A stretch of 64,000 bases of DNA from assembly GCF_008329645.1 (NCBI RefSeq), contig NZ_CP043474.1:868001-932000 (forward strand), written 5' to 3'. Positions 51,822 through 63,431 of this stretch are shown piece by piece (the first letter of the stretch is position 1; the number at the start of each line of letters is the position of its first letter). The DNA comes from Mycolicibacterium grossiae. Lineage in GTDB: Bacteria > Actinomycetota > Actinomycetes > Mycobacteriales > Mycobacteriaceae. The notes below the pieces were generated by a model. It was not told the origin of the DNA. It ran no database searches and saw only the letters and a program-made list of their open reading frames with translations. The position numbers and the translations under genes are program-made.

Positions 51822-54800
51822 CCGGCGAGGTCCCACCGCACGTCGGGTCATTAACATCTACGCCCGTGAGCCGAGAGGGTGCCGCGTTGCCAGCCAACCA
51901 CCGGACCGCGCGCCTCATCGCCATCGTCTCCGGGCTGCTCGGCGCGCTGCTCGCGATCGCCACCCCGCTGCTGCCCGTCACGCAGACCACCGCCCAGATC
52001 AACTGGCCGCAGAACGGCGTGCTCGCCAGCGTCGACGCCCCGCTGATCGGTTACGTGCCGACCAGCATGGAGCTGACCATCCCGTGCAGCGCCGCGGCCG
52101 CCCTGCAGGGCCAGCGCACCGTGCTGCTGTCGACGGTCCCCAAGCAGGCACCCAAGGCCGTGGACCGCGGCCTGCTGATCGAGCGCGTCGGCGGCGACGT
52201 GCTGATGATCGTCCGCAACACCCCGGTGGTCACCGCGCCGCTCGCCGACGTGCTGAGCCCGGCGTGTCAGCGGATCACCTTCACCGCGCACGCCGACAAG
52301 GTCACCGGCGAATTCGTCGGGCTGACCAAGGAACCGGAGCCCGGCGAGGAATCCGACGGCGGGCAGCCGCTGCGCGGCGAGCGCAGCGGCTACGACTTCC
52401 GCCCGCAGATCGTCGGCGTGTTCACCGACCTGTCCGGCCCGGCGCCGGAGGGACTGACCTTCTCGGCCACCATCGACTCCCGCTACAGCACCTCCCCGAC
52501 GCTGCTGAAGACGCTGGCGATGGTGTTCGGCGTGGCGCTCACCGTCGTCGCCCTGATCGCCCTGCACCGCCTCGACGTCGCCGACGGCGTGCGGCACCGC
52601 CGCGTCCTGCCGCCGCGCTGGTGGTCGCTGTCGCCGCTGGACGGCCTGGTGACCGCGGTGATGGTGTGGTGGCACGTCGTGGGTGCCAACACCGCCGACG
52701 ACGGCTACATCCTCACGATGGCCCGGGTGTCCGAACACGCCGGCTACATGGCGAACTACTACCGCTGGTTCGGCACGCCCGAGGCGCCGTTCGGCTGGTA
52801 CTACGACCTGCTGGCGCTGTGGGCGCACGTCAGCACCGCCAGCGTCTGGATGCGGCTGCCGACGCTGCTGATGGGGCTGGCGTGCTGGTGGGTCATCAGC
52901 CGCGAGGTGATCCCCCGGCTCGGCCACGCCGTCAAGCACAGCCGTGCGGCGGCGTGGACCGCCGCGGGCATGTTCCTTGCTTTCTGGCTGCCGCTCAACA
53001 ACGGCCTGCGCCCCGAGCCGATCATCGCGCTCGGCATCCTGCTCACCTGGTGCTCGGTCGAGCGCGGCGTCGCGACGAGCCGGCTGCTGCCCGTCGCGAT
53101 CGCCGTCATCATCGGCGCGCTGACGCTGTTCTCCGGTCCCACCGGCATCGCCGCGGTCGGCGCCCTGCTGGTGGCCATCGGCCCGCTGAAGACCATCGTC
53201 GGACAACACGTCTCGCGCTTCGGCTACCTCGCGCTGCTCGCGCCCGTGCTCGCCGCGGGCACCGTCGCGATCATCCTCATCTTCCGCGACCAGACGCTGG
53301 CCGCCGCGGTGCAGGCGAGTTCGTTCAAGTCCGACGTGGGTCCCAGCCTGGCCTGGTTCGACGAGCACATCCGCTACGAGCGGCTGTTCACCACCAGCCC
53401 CGACGGCTCGGTCGCGCGCCGCTTCGCGGTGCTGACGCTGCTGCTGGCGTTGGCCGTCTCGGTCGCGATGTCGTTGCGCAAGGGCCGGATTCCCGGCACC
53501 GCGCTCGGCCCGAGCCGGCGCATCGTCGGCATCACCATCATCTCGTTCCTCGCCATGATGTTCACGCCCACCAAGTGGACGCACCACTTCGGGGTGTTCG
53601 CCGGGCTGGCCGGCTCGCTGGGCGCGCTCGCCGCCGTCGCCGTAGCGGCCACCGCGATGAAGTCACGCCGCAACCGCACCGTGTTCACCGCGATCGTGTT
53701 GTTCGTGACCGCACTGTCGTTCGCGACCGTGAACGGCTGGTGGTACGTCTCGAACTTCGGCGTGCCGTGGTCGAATTCGTTCCCGGAGTTCAAGTTCGGC
53801 TTCACCACCGTGCTGCTCGGGCTGTCGGTCCTGGCGCTGCTGGTCGCGGCGTGGCTGCACTTCAGCGGACGCGCCGACCGGCTGCCGAGCAAGCCGCGAC
53901 GCTGGTCGCGCGTCGCCCAGGCACCGCTGGCGGTGATCCTCTGGCTGGTGATCGCCTTCGAGGTGGCCTCGCTGACCCTGGCGATGATCTCGCAGTACCC
54001 CGCCTGGTCGGTCGGTCGCTCGAACCTCGACGCGCTCACCGGCAAGACGTGCGGCCTCGCCACCGACGTCATGGTGGAACTCGACCCCAACGCCGGGCTG
54101 CTGTCCCCGGTCGGCGTCCCGGTGGCCGCCGCGCTCGGCGCCGCCACCACACAGGGCTTCGGCGCCAACGGGATTCCCGCCGACGTCTCGGCCGACCCCG
54201 TCATGGAACCGCAGGGCAGCGGCAACTTCGCCGACACCGACGGCTCGGTGGTGACCGGCAGCGAGCCCGGCACCGAGGGCGGCACCACCGCGGCCGCCGG
54301 CGTCAACGGCTCGCGTGCCCGCCTCCCCTACGACCTCGACCCCGCCCGCGTCCCCGTCATGGGCAGCTGGCGCTCGGGCACCCAGCAGCCCGCCCTGCTG
54401 CGCTCCGCGTGGTACCGGCTGCCGCCCGCCGACCAGCGCGGCCCGCTACTCGCCGTCACCGCGGCCGGCCGCTTCGACGCCGGCGAGGTCACCGTGCAGT
54501 GGGCCACCGACGCCCAGGCCGCCCGCAACGAGCCCGGCGGCGGGCTCGGCCTGGCCGACGTCGGCGCCACCCCCGCCTGGCGGAACCTGCGCGCACCCAT
54601 GACGGCCATCCCCGCCGAGGCCACCCAGATCCGCATCGTCGCCAGCGACGACGACCTGGCACCGCAGCACTGGATCGCCGTCACCCCGCCGCGCATCCCG
54701 CAGCTGCGCACGCTGCAGGAGGTCGTCGGCTCCAGCGACCCGGTGCTGCTGGACTGGCTCGTCGGGCTCGCGTTCCCGTGCCAGCGGCCGTTCGGCCACA

Positions 54801-55087
54801 ACGACGGCGTCACCGAGGTGCCGAAGTGGCGGATCCTGCCGGACCGCTTCGGTGCCGAGGCCAACTCGCCGGTGATGGACTACCTCGGCGGCGGCCCGCT
54901 CGGCATCACCGAGCTGCTGCTGCGCGCCACCCCCGTACCGACCTACCTGCGCGACGACTGGTTCCGCGACTGGGGCTCGCTGCAGCAGCTGACGCCGTGG
55001 TACCCGAACGCCGAGCCGGCCCGCCTCGATCTGGGCACCGCGACGCGCAGCGGGCTGTGGAGTCCGGGACCGCTGCGGTTGTCCTAG
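51818..55087 (+). CDS. embC: Arabinosyltransferase EmbC
   Basis: This encodes 1,089 residues. EmbC extends arabinan in lipoarabinomannan. About thirteen to fifteen membrane helices carry a first large loop with the GT-C acid pair in [10 protein letters not shown] and [23 protein letters not shown], and the C-terminal carbohydrate-binding domain starts near residue 720 and ends [17 protein letters not shown]...[15 protein letters not shown] 51818 is preferred: it overlaps the aftA stop and the N-terminal residues align with what I recall of the M. tuberculosis protein; GTG 51866 is the alternative. Ethambutol-target family. Confidence 0.94.
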   Translation: MTGEVPPHVGSLTSTPVSREGAALPANHRTARLIAIVSGLLGALLAIATPLLPVTQTTAQINWPQNGVLASVDAPLIGYVPTSMELTIPCSAAAALQGQRTVLLSTVPKQAPKAVDRGLLIERVGGDVLMIVRNTPVVTAPLADVLSPACQRITFTAHADKVTGEFVGLTKEPEPGEESDGGQPLRGERSGYDFRPQIVGVFTDLSGPAPEGLTFSATIDSRYSTSPTLLKTLAMVFGVALTVVALIALHRLDVADGVRHRRVLPPRWWSLSPLDGLVTAVMVWWHVVGANTADDGYILTMARVSEHAGYMANYYRWFGTPEAPFGWYYDLLALWAHVSTASVWMRLPTLLMGLACWWVISREVIPRLGHAVKHSRAAAWTAAGMFLAFWLPLNNGLRPEPIIALGILLTWCSVERGVATSRLLPVAIAVIIGALTLFSGPTGIAAVGALLVAIGPLKTIVGQHVSRFGYLALLAPVLAAGTVAIILIFRDQTLAAAVQASSFKSDVGPSLAWFDEHIRYERLFTTSPDGSVARRFAVLTLLLALAVSVAMSLRKGRIPGTALGPSRRIVGITIISFLAMMFTPTKWTHHFGVFAGLAGSLGALAAVAVAATAMKSRRNRTVFTAIVLFVTALSFATVNGWWYVSNFGVPWSNSFPEFKFGFTTVLLGLSVLALLVAAWLHFSGRADRLPSKPRRWSRVAQAPLAVILWLVIAFEVASLTLAMISQYPAWSVGRSNLDALTGKTCGLATDVMVELDPNAGLLSPVGVPVAAALGAATTQGFGANGIPADVSADPVMEPQGSGNFADTDGSVVTGSEPGTEGGTTAAAGVNGSRARLPYDLDPARVPVMGSWRSGTQQPALLRSAWYRLPPADQRGPLLAVTAAGRFDAGEVTVQWATDAQAARNEPGGGLGLADVGATPAWRNLRAPMTAIPAEATQIRIVASDDDLAPQHWIAVTPPRIPQLRTLQEVVGSSDPVLLDWLVGLAFPCQRPFGHNDGVTEVPKWRILPDRFGAEANSPVMDYLGGGPLGITELLLRATPVPTYLRDDWFRDWGSLQQLTPWYPNAEPARLDLGTATRSGLWSPGPLRLS

Positions 55088-55142
55088 GCGCGACGTCTCC
55101 GGCCGCACCGCATGGCGACGCAGGTCTCACGAGTCCTTCCCT

Positions 55143-55148
55143 TACCCT
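55143..55148 (+). promoter_or_regulatory. -10 box for embA
   Basis: TACCCT (TANNNT) ends eight bases before the GTG at 55157 in the embC-embA gap, suggesting an internal leaderless promoter for embA-embB. Confidence 0.4.
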
Positions 55149-55156
55149 TGAGCCTC

Positions 55157-58100
55157 GTGCCTGCCCGGACCATTCGACTCGTCGCGATCATCGCGGGCGT
55201 CGCCGGGCTTCTGCTCTGCGCCCTCACCCCGCTGCTTCCCGTGCGCCAGACCACCGCGACCATCCTGTGGCCGCAGGCCCCGGGGGCGAACGGCTTCGTC
55301 ACCGACGTGACGGCCCCGCTGGTGTCCGGCGCGCCGCGGGCGCTCGACGTGACCATCCCCTGCGTCACCGTCGCCTCGCTGCCGCGCGACGGCGGCGTCG
55401 TGTTCTCCACCAACCCGGCCGGCGGCATCGAGGCCGGCCGCAACGGCATGTTCGTCCGCGCCAACGCCGACGTCGTCTACGTCGCCTTCCGCGACACCGT
55501 CGCGGCCGTCGCCCCGCGCGCCGCCGTCGACTCCGGCGCCTGCAGCCAGATCCACGTGTGGGCCAACGTCGGCGCGGTCGGCGCGGACTTCGTCGGCATC
55601 CCCGGCGCCACCGGGACGCTGCCGGTGGACAAGCGGCCCCAGGTGGCCGGCCTGTTCACCGACCTCGAAGTGGCGCCGCAGCCCGGACTCGGCGCCCGCG
55701 TCGACGTCGACACCCGCTTCATCACCGCCCCCACCGCGCTGAAGACCGCCGCGATGGTCCTCGGCGTGCTGTGCGTCCTCGCGTCGATCGTCGCCCTGGT
55801 CCTGCTGGACCGCGTCGCCGGCCGGCGACCGCCACGCATCCGCCGCCGCGCGGGGCTCTGGACGTGGCTGACCGACGCCGGCGTGATCGGCGGCCTGCTG
55901 ATCTGGCACGTCGTGGGCGCGCTGTCGACCGACGACGGCTACAACCTCACCATCGCCCGGGTGTCCGGCCAGGCCGGGTACAGCGCCAACTACTACCGCT
56001 TCTTCGGGGCCACCGAGGCGCCGTTCGACTGGTATCAGAGCGTGCTGGCGCACCTCGCCGCGGTCAGCACGGACAGCGTGTGGATGCGGCTGCCCGCGAC
56101 CGCCGCCGCGATCGGCACGTGGCTCATCGTCAGCCGCTGCGTCCTGCCCCGCATCGGCAGGCGGGTGGCCGCCAACCGCGTCACCGTGCTCACCGCCGGC
56201 GCGGTGTTCCTCGCCGCGTGGCTGCCCTTCAACAACGGCCTGCGCCCCGAGCCGCTCATCGCGTTCGCCACCGTCGCGGCATGGATCCTCGTCGAGAACG
56301 CGATCGGGACCCGCCGGCTGTGGCCCGCCGCGGTCGCCATCGTCGTCGCGGCGTTCTCGGTCACCCTCGCCCCGCAGGGACTCATCGCGCTGGCGCCGCT
56401 GCTGGTCGGCGGCCGGGCCATCGGCCGCATCGTCGTGCACCGGCGACGCGCGGGTGGCGGCATGCTCGCCTCGCTCGCGCCGCTGGCCGCGGCGCTGTCG
56501 CTGGTGTTCGTCATCGCGTTCCGCGACCAGACGCTGGCCACCGTCGCCGAGTCGGTGCGCATCAAGTACGTCGTCGGCCCGACCATCCCCTGGTACCAGG
56601 AGTTCCTGCGGTACTACTTCCTCACGGTCGAGGAGAGCGTGGACGGCTCGCTGACCCGCCGCTTCGCGGTGCTGGTGCTGCTGCTGTGCCTGTTCGGGCT
56701 GATCATGGTGCTGCTGCGGCGCGGCCGGGTGCCCGGTGCGGTGAGCGGGCCGGTGTGGCGGCTGGCCGGCTCCACCGCCGTCGGGCTGCTGCTGCTGACG
56801 CTGACCCCGACGAAGTGGGCCGTGCAGTTCGGCGCCTTCGCCGGGTTGGCCGCCGCGCTGGGCGCCGTCACGGCCTTCGCGTTCGCGCGGGTCGGTCTGC
56901 ACAGCCGACGCAACCTCGCGCTGTACGTCACCGCACTGCTGTTCATCCTGGCCTGGGCCACCTCGGGCATCAACGGCTGGTTCTACGTCGGCAACTACGG
57001 GGTGCCGTGGTTCGACAAGCAGCCGGTGATCGTCGGCTACCCGGTGACGACCATCTTCCTGGTGCTGGCCATCGCGTGCGGTCTGCTGGCCGGGTGGCTG
57101 CACTTCCGCATGGACTACGCCGGTCACACCGAGGTCGCCGACACCGGGCGCAACCGCGCGATCGCGTCGACGCCGCTGCTGGTCGTCGCCACGATCATGG
57201 TGGTGCTCGAGCTGGGCTCGATGCTCAAGGCCGCCGCGGGCCGCTACCCCGTCTACACCACCGGCGCGGCCAACCTCGCGGCGCTGCGGTCGGGGCTGTC
57301 CGACGCCAGCTGCGGGGAGGCCGACGCCGTGCTGGTGGAGGCCGACACCAACGCCGGCATGCTGCAGCCCGCGCCCGGGCAGCGCGTGGGCCGGTACGGA
57401 CCGCTCGGCGGCGAGAACCCCGTCGGCTTCACGCCCAACGGCGTCAGCGACACCCTCGAACCGCCCAAGCCGACGGTCGCCAACCCCGGCACCGTGAACT
57501 CCGACGGCCCGAACGACAAGCCCAACATCGGCGTCGGCTACGCGGCCGGCACCGGCGGCGGCTACGGCCCCGAAGGCGTCAACGGGTCGCGGGTGTTCCT
57601 GCCGTTCGGCCTCGACCCCAAGCGCACCCCGGTGATGGGCAGCTACGCCGAGGCCGGATCGGACCAGGCCGGCATCGCCGCCAAGGCCACCTCGGCCTGG
57701 TACGAGCTGCCGCCGCGCACGCCGGACCGGCCGCTGGTGAGCGTCGCCGCGGCGGGCGCCATCTGGTACTACAACGAGGACGGCTCGTTCAACTACGGCC
57801 AGTCGCTCAAGCTGCAGTGGGGCGTGCGCCGCCCGGACGGCACGTTCCAGGCGCTCAACGAGGTGCAGCCGATCGACATCTTCGCCCAGCGGGCCTGGCG
57901 CAACCTGCGCTTCCCGCTGACCACCGCGCCGCCGGAGGCCAACGTCGCGCGCATCGTCGCCGACGACCCCAACCTCTCCACCGACCAGTGGTTCGCGTTC
58001 ACGCCGCCGCGCGTGCCGGTGCTGCAGACCGCCCAGCAGTTCCTGGGCAGCGAGACGCCGGTGCTGATGGACATCGCCACCGCGGCCAACTTCCCGTGCC

Positions 58101-58417
58101 AGCGGCCGTTCGCCGAACACCTCGGCGTCGCCGAGCTGCCCGAATACCGCATCATCCCGGACTTCAAGCAGATGGTCGTCTCGTCGAACAAGTGGCAGGC
58201 CGCCGAGGACGGTGGGCCGTTCCTGTTCATCCAGGCGCTGCTGCGCACCGAGGCCATCCCGACCTACCTGCGCGACGACTGGTACCGCGACTGGGGCTCG
58301 CTCGAGCGCTACACCCGGGTGGTGCCGTCCGACCAGGCGCCCGACGCCGTCATCGAGGAAGGATCCACGCGAGTGTTCGGCTGGAGCCGAGGCGGACCGA
58401 TCAGGGCACTGCCGTGA
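55157..58417 (+). CDS. embA: Arabinosyltransferase EmbA
   Basis: This encodes 1,086 residues from GTG 55157; ATG 55112 would add 15 residues but the -10 box favours the GTG. EmbA works with EmbB to build the branched end of the arabinan of arabinogalactan. The GT-C loop is [39 protein letters not shown], and EmbA-type features are [44 protein letters not shown] and the ending [14 protein letters not shown]...GPIRALP. The C-terminal carbohydrate-binding domain begins near residue 710. Its stop overlaps the first embB GTG (GTGA). Confidence 0.94.
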   Translation: MPARTIRLVAIIAGVAGLLLCALTPLLPVRQTTATILWPQAPGANGFVTDVTAPLVSGAPRALDVTIPCVTVASLPRDGGVVFSTNPAGGIEAGRNGMFVRANADVVYVAFRDTVAAVAPRAAVDSGACSQIHVWANVGAVGADFVGIPGATGTLPVDKRPQVAGLFTDLEVAPQPGLGARVDVDTRFITAPTALKTAAMVLGVLCVLASIVALVLLDRVAGRRPPRIRRRAGLWTWLTDAGVIGGLLIWHVVGALSTDDGYNLTIARVSGQAGYSANYYRFFGATEAPFDWYQSVLAHLAAVSTDSVWMRLPATAAAIGTWLIVSRCVLPRIGRRVAANRVTVLTAGAVFLAAWLPFNNGLRPEPLIAFATVAAWILVENAIGTRRLWPAAVAIVVAAFSVTLAPQGLIALAPLLVGGRAIGRIVVHRRRAGGGMLASLAPLAAALSLVFVIAFRDQTLATVAESVRIKYVVGPTIPWYQEFLRYYFLTVEESVDGSLTRRFAVLVLLLCLFGLIMVLLRRGRVPGAVSGPVWRLAGSTAVGLLLLTLTPTKWAVQFGAFAGLAAALGAVTAFAFARVGLHSRRNLALYVTALLFILAWATSGINGWFYVGNYGVPWFDKQPVIVGYPVTTIFLVLAIACGLLAGWLHFRMDYAGHTEVADTGRNRAIASTPLLVVATIMVVLELGSMLKAAAGRYPVYTTGAANLAALRSGLSDASCGEADAVLVEADTNAGMLQPAPGQRVGRYGPLGGENPVGFTPNGVSDTLEPPKPTVANPGTVNSDGPNDKPNIGVGYAAGTGGGYGPEGVNGSRVFLPFGLDPKRTPVMGSYAEAGSDQAGIAAKATSAWYELPPRTPDRPLVSVAAAGAIWYYNEDGSFNYGQSLKLQWGVRRPDGTFQALNEVQPIDIFAQRAWRNLRFPLTTAPPEANVARIVADDPNLSTDQWFAFTPPRVPVLQTAQQFLGSETPVLMDIATAANFPCQRPFAEHLGVAELPEYRIIPDFKQMVVSSNKWQAAEDGGPFLFIQALLRTEAIPTYLRDDWYRDWGSLERYTRVVPSDQAPDAVIEEGSTRVFGWSRGGPIRALP

Positions 58418-58467
58418 GCGGCAACAGACCAGCCGGGGCCGTGAGCGGCAAGAGGGCAGCCGGGGCC
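58414..58467 (+). repeat. Two 27-base tandem repeats at the embB 5' end
   Basis: Two near-identical 27-base units (58414-58440 and 58441-58467) each begin GTGAGCGGCAA and end CAGCCGGGGCC. A third GTGAGC follows at 58468. Each GTG is in frame with embB, so three start codons are offered, encoding [18 protein letters not shown] and then [10 protein letters not shown]. Confidence 0.9.
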
Positions 58468-61400
58468 GTGAGCGATGATGCCAAGGTGGCGCGCTGGGTC
58501 GCCACGATCGCCGGGCTGCTGGGGTTCGTGCTGGCGGTCGCCACCCCGCTGCTGCCGGTCACCCAGACCACCGCGACGCTGAACTGGCCGGAGCAGGGGC
58601 GCTTCTCCGACGTCACCGCACCGCTGCTGTCGCAGGCGCCGGTGGAGCTCTCGGCCACCATTCCCTGCGCGATCGTGCGGGACATGCCGCCCGCCGGCGG
58701 TCTGGTGCTGGGCACCGCGCCGGCGCAGGGCCGCGACGCCGCGCTGAACGCGATGCTCGTCAACGTCACGCAGTCGCGCGTCGACGTCATCGTCCGCAAC
58801 GTGGTGGTCGCCAGCGTCGCGCGGGACCGGGTCGCCGGACCCGCGTGCCAGCGCATCGAGATCACGTCCTCGCTCGACGGCACGTACGCCGACTTCGTCG
58901 GTCTGCGCCAGCCGGACGGCTCGCCGCAGCGCACCGGCTACGCCGACCCGAACCTGCGCCCGGCCATCGTCGGCGTCTTCACCGACCTCACCGGCGCTGC
59001 GCCACAGAACCTTTCGTTCTCGGCGACCATCGACACCCGCTTCACCACGCACCCGACGCCGCTGAAGCTCGCCGCGATGCTCCTGGCGATCCTGTCGACG
59101 GTGCTGGCGCTGCTCGCGCTGTGGCAGCTCGACCGGCTCGACGGGCGGCGCATGCACCGCCTGATTCCGACGCGATGGCGGATGCTGACCCCGGTCGACG
59201 GGGCCGTCGTCGGCGGCTTCGCGCTCTGGTACGTGATCGGCGCCAACTCCTCGGACGACGGCTACATCCTGCAGATGGCCCGCGTCGCCGATCACGGCGG
59301 CTACATGGCCAACTACTTCCGGTGGTTCGGCAGCCCCGAGGACCCCTTCGGCTGGTACTACAACCTGCTGGCGCTGATGACGAAGGTCAGCGACGCCAGC
59401 ATCTGGATCCGCCTGCCCGACCTCGTCTGCGCGCTGGTCTGCTGGCTGCTGCTGTCGCGCGAGGTGCTGCCCCGGCTGGGGCCCGCCGTCGCGGGCAGTC
59501 GCGCCGCGATGTGGGCGGCCGGACTGGTGCTGCTGGGCGCGTGGATGCCGTTCAACAACGGTCTGCGACCCGAGGGGCAAATCGCCACCGGCGCCCTGAT
59601 CACCTACGTGCTGATCGAGCGGGCCGTCACGTCGGGCCGGCTCACCCCGGCTGCACTCGGGATCACCACCGCGGCGTTCACGCTCGGCATCCAGCCGACC
59701 GGACTGATCGCCGTGGCCGCACTGCTCGCCGGCGGCCGCCCGATCCTGCGCATCGTCATGCGCCGCCGCGGCGCCGTCGGAACGTGGGCGCTGGTCGCGC
59801 CGCTGCTGGCGGCGGGCACCGTGATCCTGCCCGTCGTGTTCGCCGACCAGACGCTCGCGACGGTGCTGGAGGCCACCAGGATCCGCACCGCCATCGGACC
59901 CAGCCAGGAGTGGTGGACGGAGAACCTGCGCTACTACTACCTGATCCTGCCGACCACCGACGGCGCGATCTCGCGGCGCGTGGCGTTCGTGTTCACCGCG
60001 ATGTGCCTGTTCCCGTCGCTGTTCATGATGCTGCGCCGCAAGCGGGTGCCCGGGGTCGCCCGCGGTCCGGTGTGGCGGCTGATGGGCATCATCTTCGCGA
60101 CGGTGTTCTTCCTGATGTTCACGCCCACCAAGTGGATCCACCACTTCGGCCTGTTCGCCGCGGTAGGCGGTGCGATGGCCGCGGTGGCCACCGTCCTGGT
60201 GTCGCCGGTGGTGCTGCGCTCCGCGCGCAACCGGATGACGTTCCTGGCGCTGGTGTTCTTCGTCCTGGCGTTCTGCTTCGCCTCCACCAACGGGTGGTGG
60301 TACGTGTCGAACTTCGGTGCGCCGTTCAACAATTCAGTGCCGAAGATCGGCGGCGTCACCGTCAGCACGGTGTTCTTCGCGCTGACCGCCGTCGCGGTGC
60401 TGTGGGCGTTCTGGCTGCACCTGACGCAGCGCGGTGAGTCGCGGATCGTCGACCGTCTGACCGCGGCGCCCATCCCGTTGGCCGCCGGGTTCATGGTCCT
60501 GGTCATGCTGGCGTCGATGGCGATCGGCGTGGTGCGTCAGTACCCGACGTACTCCAACGGGTGGGCCAACGTGCGTGCGTTCGCCGGTGGCTGCGGCCTG
60601 GCCGACGACGTGCTCGTCGAACCGGACTCGAACGCCGGCTTCCTGCGGGCGCTGCCGGGGAACTACGGGCCGCTCGGGCCGCTCGGCGGAACGTCGCCGG
60701 CGGGCTTCTCCCCCAACGGCGTTCCGGACCGCATCATCGCCGAGGCCATCCGGTTGAACAACCCGCAGCCGGGCACGGACTACGACTGGAACCGCCCGGT
60801 GAAGCTGTCGCGCCCGGGCGTCAACGGCTCGACCGTGCCGCTGCCCTACGGTCTGGACCCGGCGCGGGTGCCGGTCGCGGGAACGTATTCGACTGGCGCG
60901 CAACAGGAGAGCACACTCGCGTCGGCGTGGTACGAGCTGCCCGCCGCCGACGACGCGCACCCGCTGGTGACCATCACCGCAGCGGGCACGATCACCGGCA
61001 AGAGCGTCGCCAACGGGTTGACCACCGGGCAGACCGTCGACCTCGAGTACGCGCGCCGCGGTCCGGACGGGGCTCCCGTGCCCGCCGGACGGGTGACGCC
61101 GTTCGACGTCGGACCGACGCCGTCCTGGCGCAACCTGCGCTACCCGCGCGCCGAGATCCCCGCCGACGCCATCGCCGTGCGCGTGGTCGCCGAGGACCTG
61201 TCGCTGAGCCAGGGCGACTGGGTGGCCGTCACCCCGCCGCGCGTGCCGGAGGTGCGTTCGGTGCAGGAGTACGTCGGCTCCCAGCAGCCGGTGCTCATGG
61301 ACTGGGCCGTCGGTTTGGCGTTCCCGTGCCAGCAGCCGATGCTGCACGCCAACGGGGTCACCGAGGTGCCGAAATTCCGCATCTCGCCCGACTACTACGC

Positions 61401-61638
61401 CAAGCTGCAGAGCACCGACACCTGGCAGGACGGCCTCAACGGTGGCCTGCTCGGGATCACGGACCTGCTGCTGCGAGCGTCGGTGATGTCGACGTACCTG
61501 TCGAAGGACTGGGGTCAGGACTGGGGTTCGCTGCGGCGCTTCGACACGATCGTCGACGCCCAGCCCGCGCAGATCGACCTCGGCGAGTCCACCCACAGCG
61601 GGCTGTACAGCCCGGGCCGGATCCGCATCCAGCCGTAG
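58414..61638 (+). CDS. embB: Arabinosyltransferase EmbB
   Basis: This encodes 1,074 residues from the first GTG; starts at 58441 or 58468 would remove 9 or 18. EmbB forms the alpha-1,3 branch of arabinogalactan arabinan and is the main ethambutol target. The GT-C acids are Asp281/Asp282 in [17 protein letters not shown]; Met288 corresponds to M. tuberculosis Met306. [23 protein letters not shown] and [18 protein letters not shown] follow in the membrane part, and the C-terminal carbohydrate-binding domain ends [13 protein letters not shown]. The last gene of the gtrA-dprE1-dprE2-aftA-embCAB run; repeats follow it. Confidence 0.95.
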   Translation: MSGNRPAGAVSGKRAAGAVSDDAKVARWVATIAGLLGFVLAVATPLLPVTQTTATLNWPEQGRFSDVTAPLLSQAPVELSATIPCAIVRDMPPAGGLVLGTAPAQGRDAALNAMLVNVTQSRVDVIVRNVVVASVARDRVAGPACQRIEITSSLDGTYADFVGLRQPDGSPQRTGYADPNLRPAIVGVFTDLTGAAPQNLSFSATIDTRFTTHPTPLKLAAMLLAILSTVLALLALWQLDRLDGRRMHRLIPTRWRMLTPVDGAVVGGFALWYVIGANSSDDGYILQMARVADHGGYMANYFRWFGSPEDPFGWYYNLLALMTKVSDASIWIRLPDLVCALVCWLLLSREVLPRLGPAVAGSRAAMWAAGLVLLGAWMPFNNGLRPEGQIATGALITYVLIERAVTSGRLTPAALGITTAAFTLGIQPTGLIAVAALLAGGRPILRIVMRRRGAVGTWALVAPLLAAGTVILPVVFADQTLATVLEATRIRTAIGPSQEWWTENLRYYYLILPTTDGAISRRVAFVFTAMCLFPSLFMMLRRKRVPGVARGPVWRLMGIIFATVFFLMFTPTKWIHHFGLFAAVGGAMAAVATVLVSPVVLRSARNRMTFLALVFFVLAFCFASTNGWWYVSNFGAPFNNSVPKIGGVTVSTVFFALTAVAVLWAFWLHLTQRGESRIVDRLTAAPIPLAAGFMVLVMLASMAIGVVRQYPTYSNGWANVRAFAGGCGLADDVLVEPDSNAGFLRALPGNYGPLGPLGGTSPAGFSPNGVPDRIIAEAIRLNNPQPGTDYDWNRPVKLSRPGVNGSTVPLPYGLDPARVPVAGTYSTGAQQESTLASAWYELPAADDAHPLVTITAAGTITGKSVANGLTTGQTVDLEYARRGPDGAPVPAGRVTPFDVGPTPSWRNLRYPRAEIPADAIAVRVVAEDLSLSQGDWVAVTPPRVPEVRSVQEYVGSQQPVLMDWAVGLAFPCQQPMLHANGVTEVPKFRISPDYYAKLQSTDTWQDGLNGGLLGITDLLLRASVMSTYLSKDWGQDWGSLRRFDTIVDAQPAQIDLGESTHSGLYSPGRIRIQP

Positions 61639-61653
61639 GGGTGCGGGGCGCTG

Positions 61654-61849
61654 GCGCCGAGCGTGACGCTGAAGTCGCGCGCGGCAGGCTAATGGTCTTG
61701 CGGGCGGGTCGCGCGAGCACGGCCCGGGGGAAGTGCATTCCGATTGCCCGCCTCTGAGCGACAAGTCGCGACAACCGGCGGACGGCATCGGCGGCTAGCG
61801 CCGAGCGTGACGCTATAGTCGCGCGCGGAGTCGAGCGTGACGCTGGAGT
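61654..61849 (+). repeat. Repeat family A: three copies around AGCGTGACGCT
   Basis: GCGCCGAGCGTGACGCT followed by (GA)AGTCGCGCGCGG occurs at 61654-61684 and, with two changes, at 61798-61828. A shorter copy, TCGAGCGTGACGCTGGAGT, is at 61831-61849. Each has the dyad AGCGT-G-ACGCT at its centre. The first two copies are 144 bases apart. Confidence 0.85.
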
Positions 61850-61995
61850 GCCGCGGGCGGGTCGCGGCGGGTGGGTCGCGGCGCCCCGCGTCCGGGGTTT
61901 GCACTTGAGATTGCCCGCCTCCTAGCGACAAGTCGCGACAACATCGACCACCGGCACGCCCGCGATTGTCGCGAGTTGTCGCTCAGAGGCGGGCA
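61743..61995. repeat. Repeat family B: two direct and one inverted copy
   Basis: A 33-base unit that starts ATTGCCCGCCTC and ends GTCGCGACAAC is at 61743-61775 and, with two base changes in the CTGAG/CCTAG part, at 61910-61942. An inverted copy that starts TTGTCGCGAGTTGTCGC and ends GAGGCGGGCA is at 61966-61995. Copies two and three, 23 bases apart, could form a stem of about 30 bp. Confidence 0.85.
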
Positions 61996-62044
61996 TTTCG
62001 CAAACGACTTCGCCGGCGCCGCGCCACCCGGCTCCGCAGGCGCG

Positions 62045-63409
62045 TCAGGCCGTCGGCGGGGTGGTGTCGTTGGCGGCGGGGTCGGCGTTCTCTCGGGCGA
62101 TGTCGCTGCGGCAGTCGCTCTGGGAGCCGCCGGTCTGCTCCATGCACACCAGCACCGGCGGGTCGGCGGACGGGGCGCCCGCCGCGGTCGTCACGGTGGG
62201 CGCGTTGATCTGCCCCTCCTGCAACGACCACATGTCGACATCGGCGGCCTGCAGGTGCGCGCAGTAGGCCGGCGCGCCCTTCTCGGTGACGCCGGCGGCG
62301 CCGAGCGTCGCGCAGTCCGCACCGACGACCACCACGGGCACCGCGACGCCAGCCGCCGGCTGGGCGACGTCCCGCCGGCCACCGAACACGTCGAATGCCA
62401 GCAATCCGGCCACGACGACGGCCACCAGCACCGCCGAGGCGGCCAGCGCCAGCCACACCGGCTTGCGACGGCCGCTCGGCGCGGGCTGCGGCTTGGCGTG
62501 CCGGGGACCGCTGGGCGCCGCGGCACCGGCCCGCATGGTGGACTCGCAGTCCTCGGGCGCCGCCACCCCGGCCGACGTGGCGCAGTGGCCCAGCGCGCGG
62601 GCGAAGTCGACGCACCGGTCGTAGCGATCGGCCGGCGACTTCGCCAGGGCACGGTCGAACACCGGCCCCAACCCGGCCAGCTCGGGCCGCCGCGATCCGA
62701 TCGGCGGCGGGCTGCCGGTCAGGTGCTGGCTGATGACGACCGCCGGGTTCGAGTGCTGGAACGGCGGCGCACCGGTCAGCAGTTGATACGCCGTCGCGGC
62801 CAGCGCGTACTGGTCGGCACGACCGTCGACCTTCTCACCGGTCAGCTGCTCGGGCGCCGCGTAGGCCACCGTGCCGACCGTCATGTTGGTGCCTGTCAGG
62901 TTGCTGGTGTCGTCCGCGCGGCGCGCAATGCCGAAGTCGGCGAGCAGGATTCGCTCACCCGGTCCGTCGGGGTTGGCGATCAGCAGGTTGGCGGGCTTCA
63001 CGTCGCGGTGCGTCAGCCCCTTGCCGTGGGCGTAGTCGAGCGCCTCGGCGACCGCGGTGACCATCCGGACGGCCAACGCCGGCGGCATGCCGCCCGGGTA
63101 CTGGCCGAGCAGCTCTCCCGCGTCGGTGCCGTCGACGTAGTCCATCGCGATCCACAGCTGACCGTCGACGTCGCCGCGGTCGTGGATCTCGACGATGTGC
63201 GGATGCCACAGCGTCGCCGCGATCTCGGCCTCGCGGTTGAACCGCTCGCGGTACTCGCCGTCCGCGCACACCGTGGCGGCGAGCACCTTCAGCGCGTCGT
63301 AGCGGGGCAGGCGCGGGTGCTGGACGAGGTAGACCTCGCCCATGCCTCCCGCCCCGAGTGAGCGCACGACGGTGTACCCGGCGAGCTCCTGGCCTTCGGC
63401 GAGCGGCAT
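62045..63409 (-). CDS. Receptor-type Ser/Thr protein kinase
   Basis: This encodes 454 residues. The kinase domain (about 10-275) is complete: glycine loop [10 protein letters not shown], Lys41, Glu60, [10 protein letters not shown] with Asp136, DFG (158-160), a Thr-rich activation loop ([12 protein letters not shown]) and APE (185-187). A Pro-rich linker follows, one membrane helix (about 318-342), and an external domain of about 110 residues with several Cys ([26 protein letters not shown]) that likely pair. There are no PASTA repeats, so it is PknJ/PknE-like rather than PknB. Its ATG lies 22 bases after the accD4 stop on the same strand. Confidence 0.9.
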   Translation of the reverse strand: MPLAEGQELAGYTVVRSLGAGGMGEVYLVQHPRLPRYDALKVLAATVCADGEYRERFNREAEIAATLWHPHIVEIHDRGDVDGQLWIAMDYVDGTDAGELLGQYPGGMPPALAVRMVTAVAEALDYAHGKGLTHRDVKPANLLIANPDGPGERILLADFGIARRADDTSNLTGTNMTVGTVAYAAPEQLTGEKVDGRADQYALAATAYQLLTGAPPFQHSNPAVVISQHLTGSPPPIGSRRPELAGLGPVFDRALAKSPADRYDRCVDFARALGHCATSAGVAAPEDCESTMRAGAAAPSGPRHAKPQPAPSGRRKPVWLALAASAVLVAVVVAGLLAFDVFGGRRDVAQPAAGVAVPVVVVGADCATLGAAGVTEKGAPAYCAHLQAADVDMWSLQEGQINAPTVTTAAGAPSADPPVLVCMEQTGGSQSDCRSDIARENADPAANDTTPPTA

Positions 63410-63431
63410 GGGGCGAATCCTCGCCGTCGGA

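Larger units (their letters stand above)
61639..62044. other. 406-base gene-free interval made largely of interspersed repeats
   Basis: No credible coding sequence lies here. The interval separates the convergent ends of embB and the Ser/Thr kinase gene and contains two repeat families, described separately. M. tuberculosis has other genes (Rv3796, fadE35 and an insertion sequence) at the corresponding place. Confidence 0.75.

Noticed and set aside
51852..51857. TAACAT before GTG 51866, considered as a leaderless embC promoter that would move the start
   Set aside because: The upstream GTG 51818 overlaps the aftA stop and its N-terminal residues align with the M. tuberculosis EmbC head as recalled, so the longer form is kept; the -10 remains possible as a minor signal.
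52084..58413. A very long open frame on the plus strand running across embC and embA into the embB frame
   Set aside because: It is a GC-bias shadow: the translation is Arg/Pro/Ala-rich without family motifs, while embC and embA in the other frames have full domain patterns. Only the part from 58414 is real (embB).
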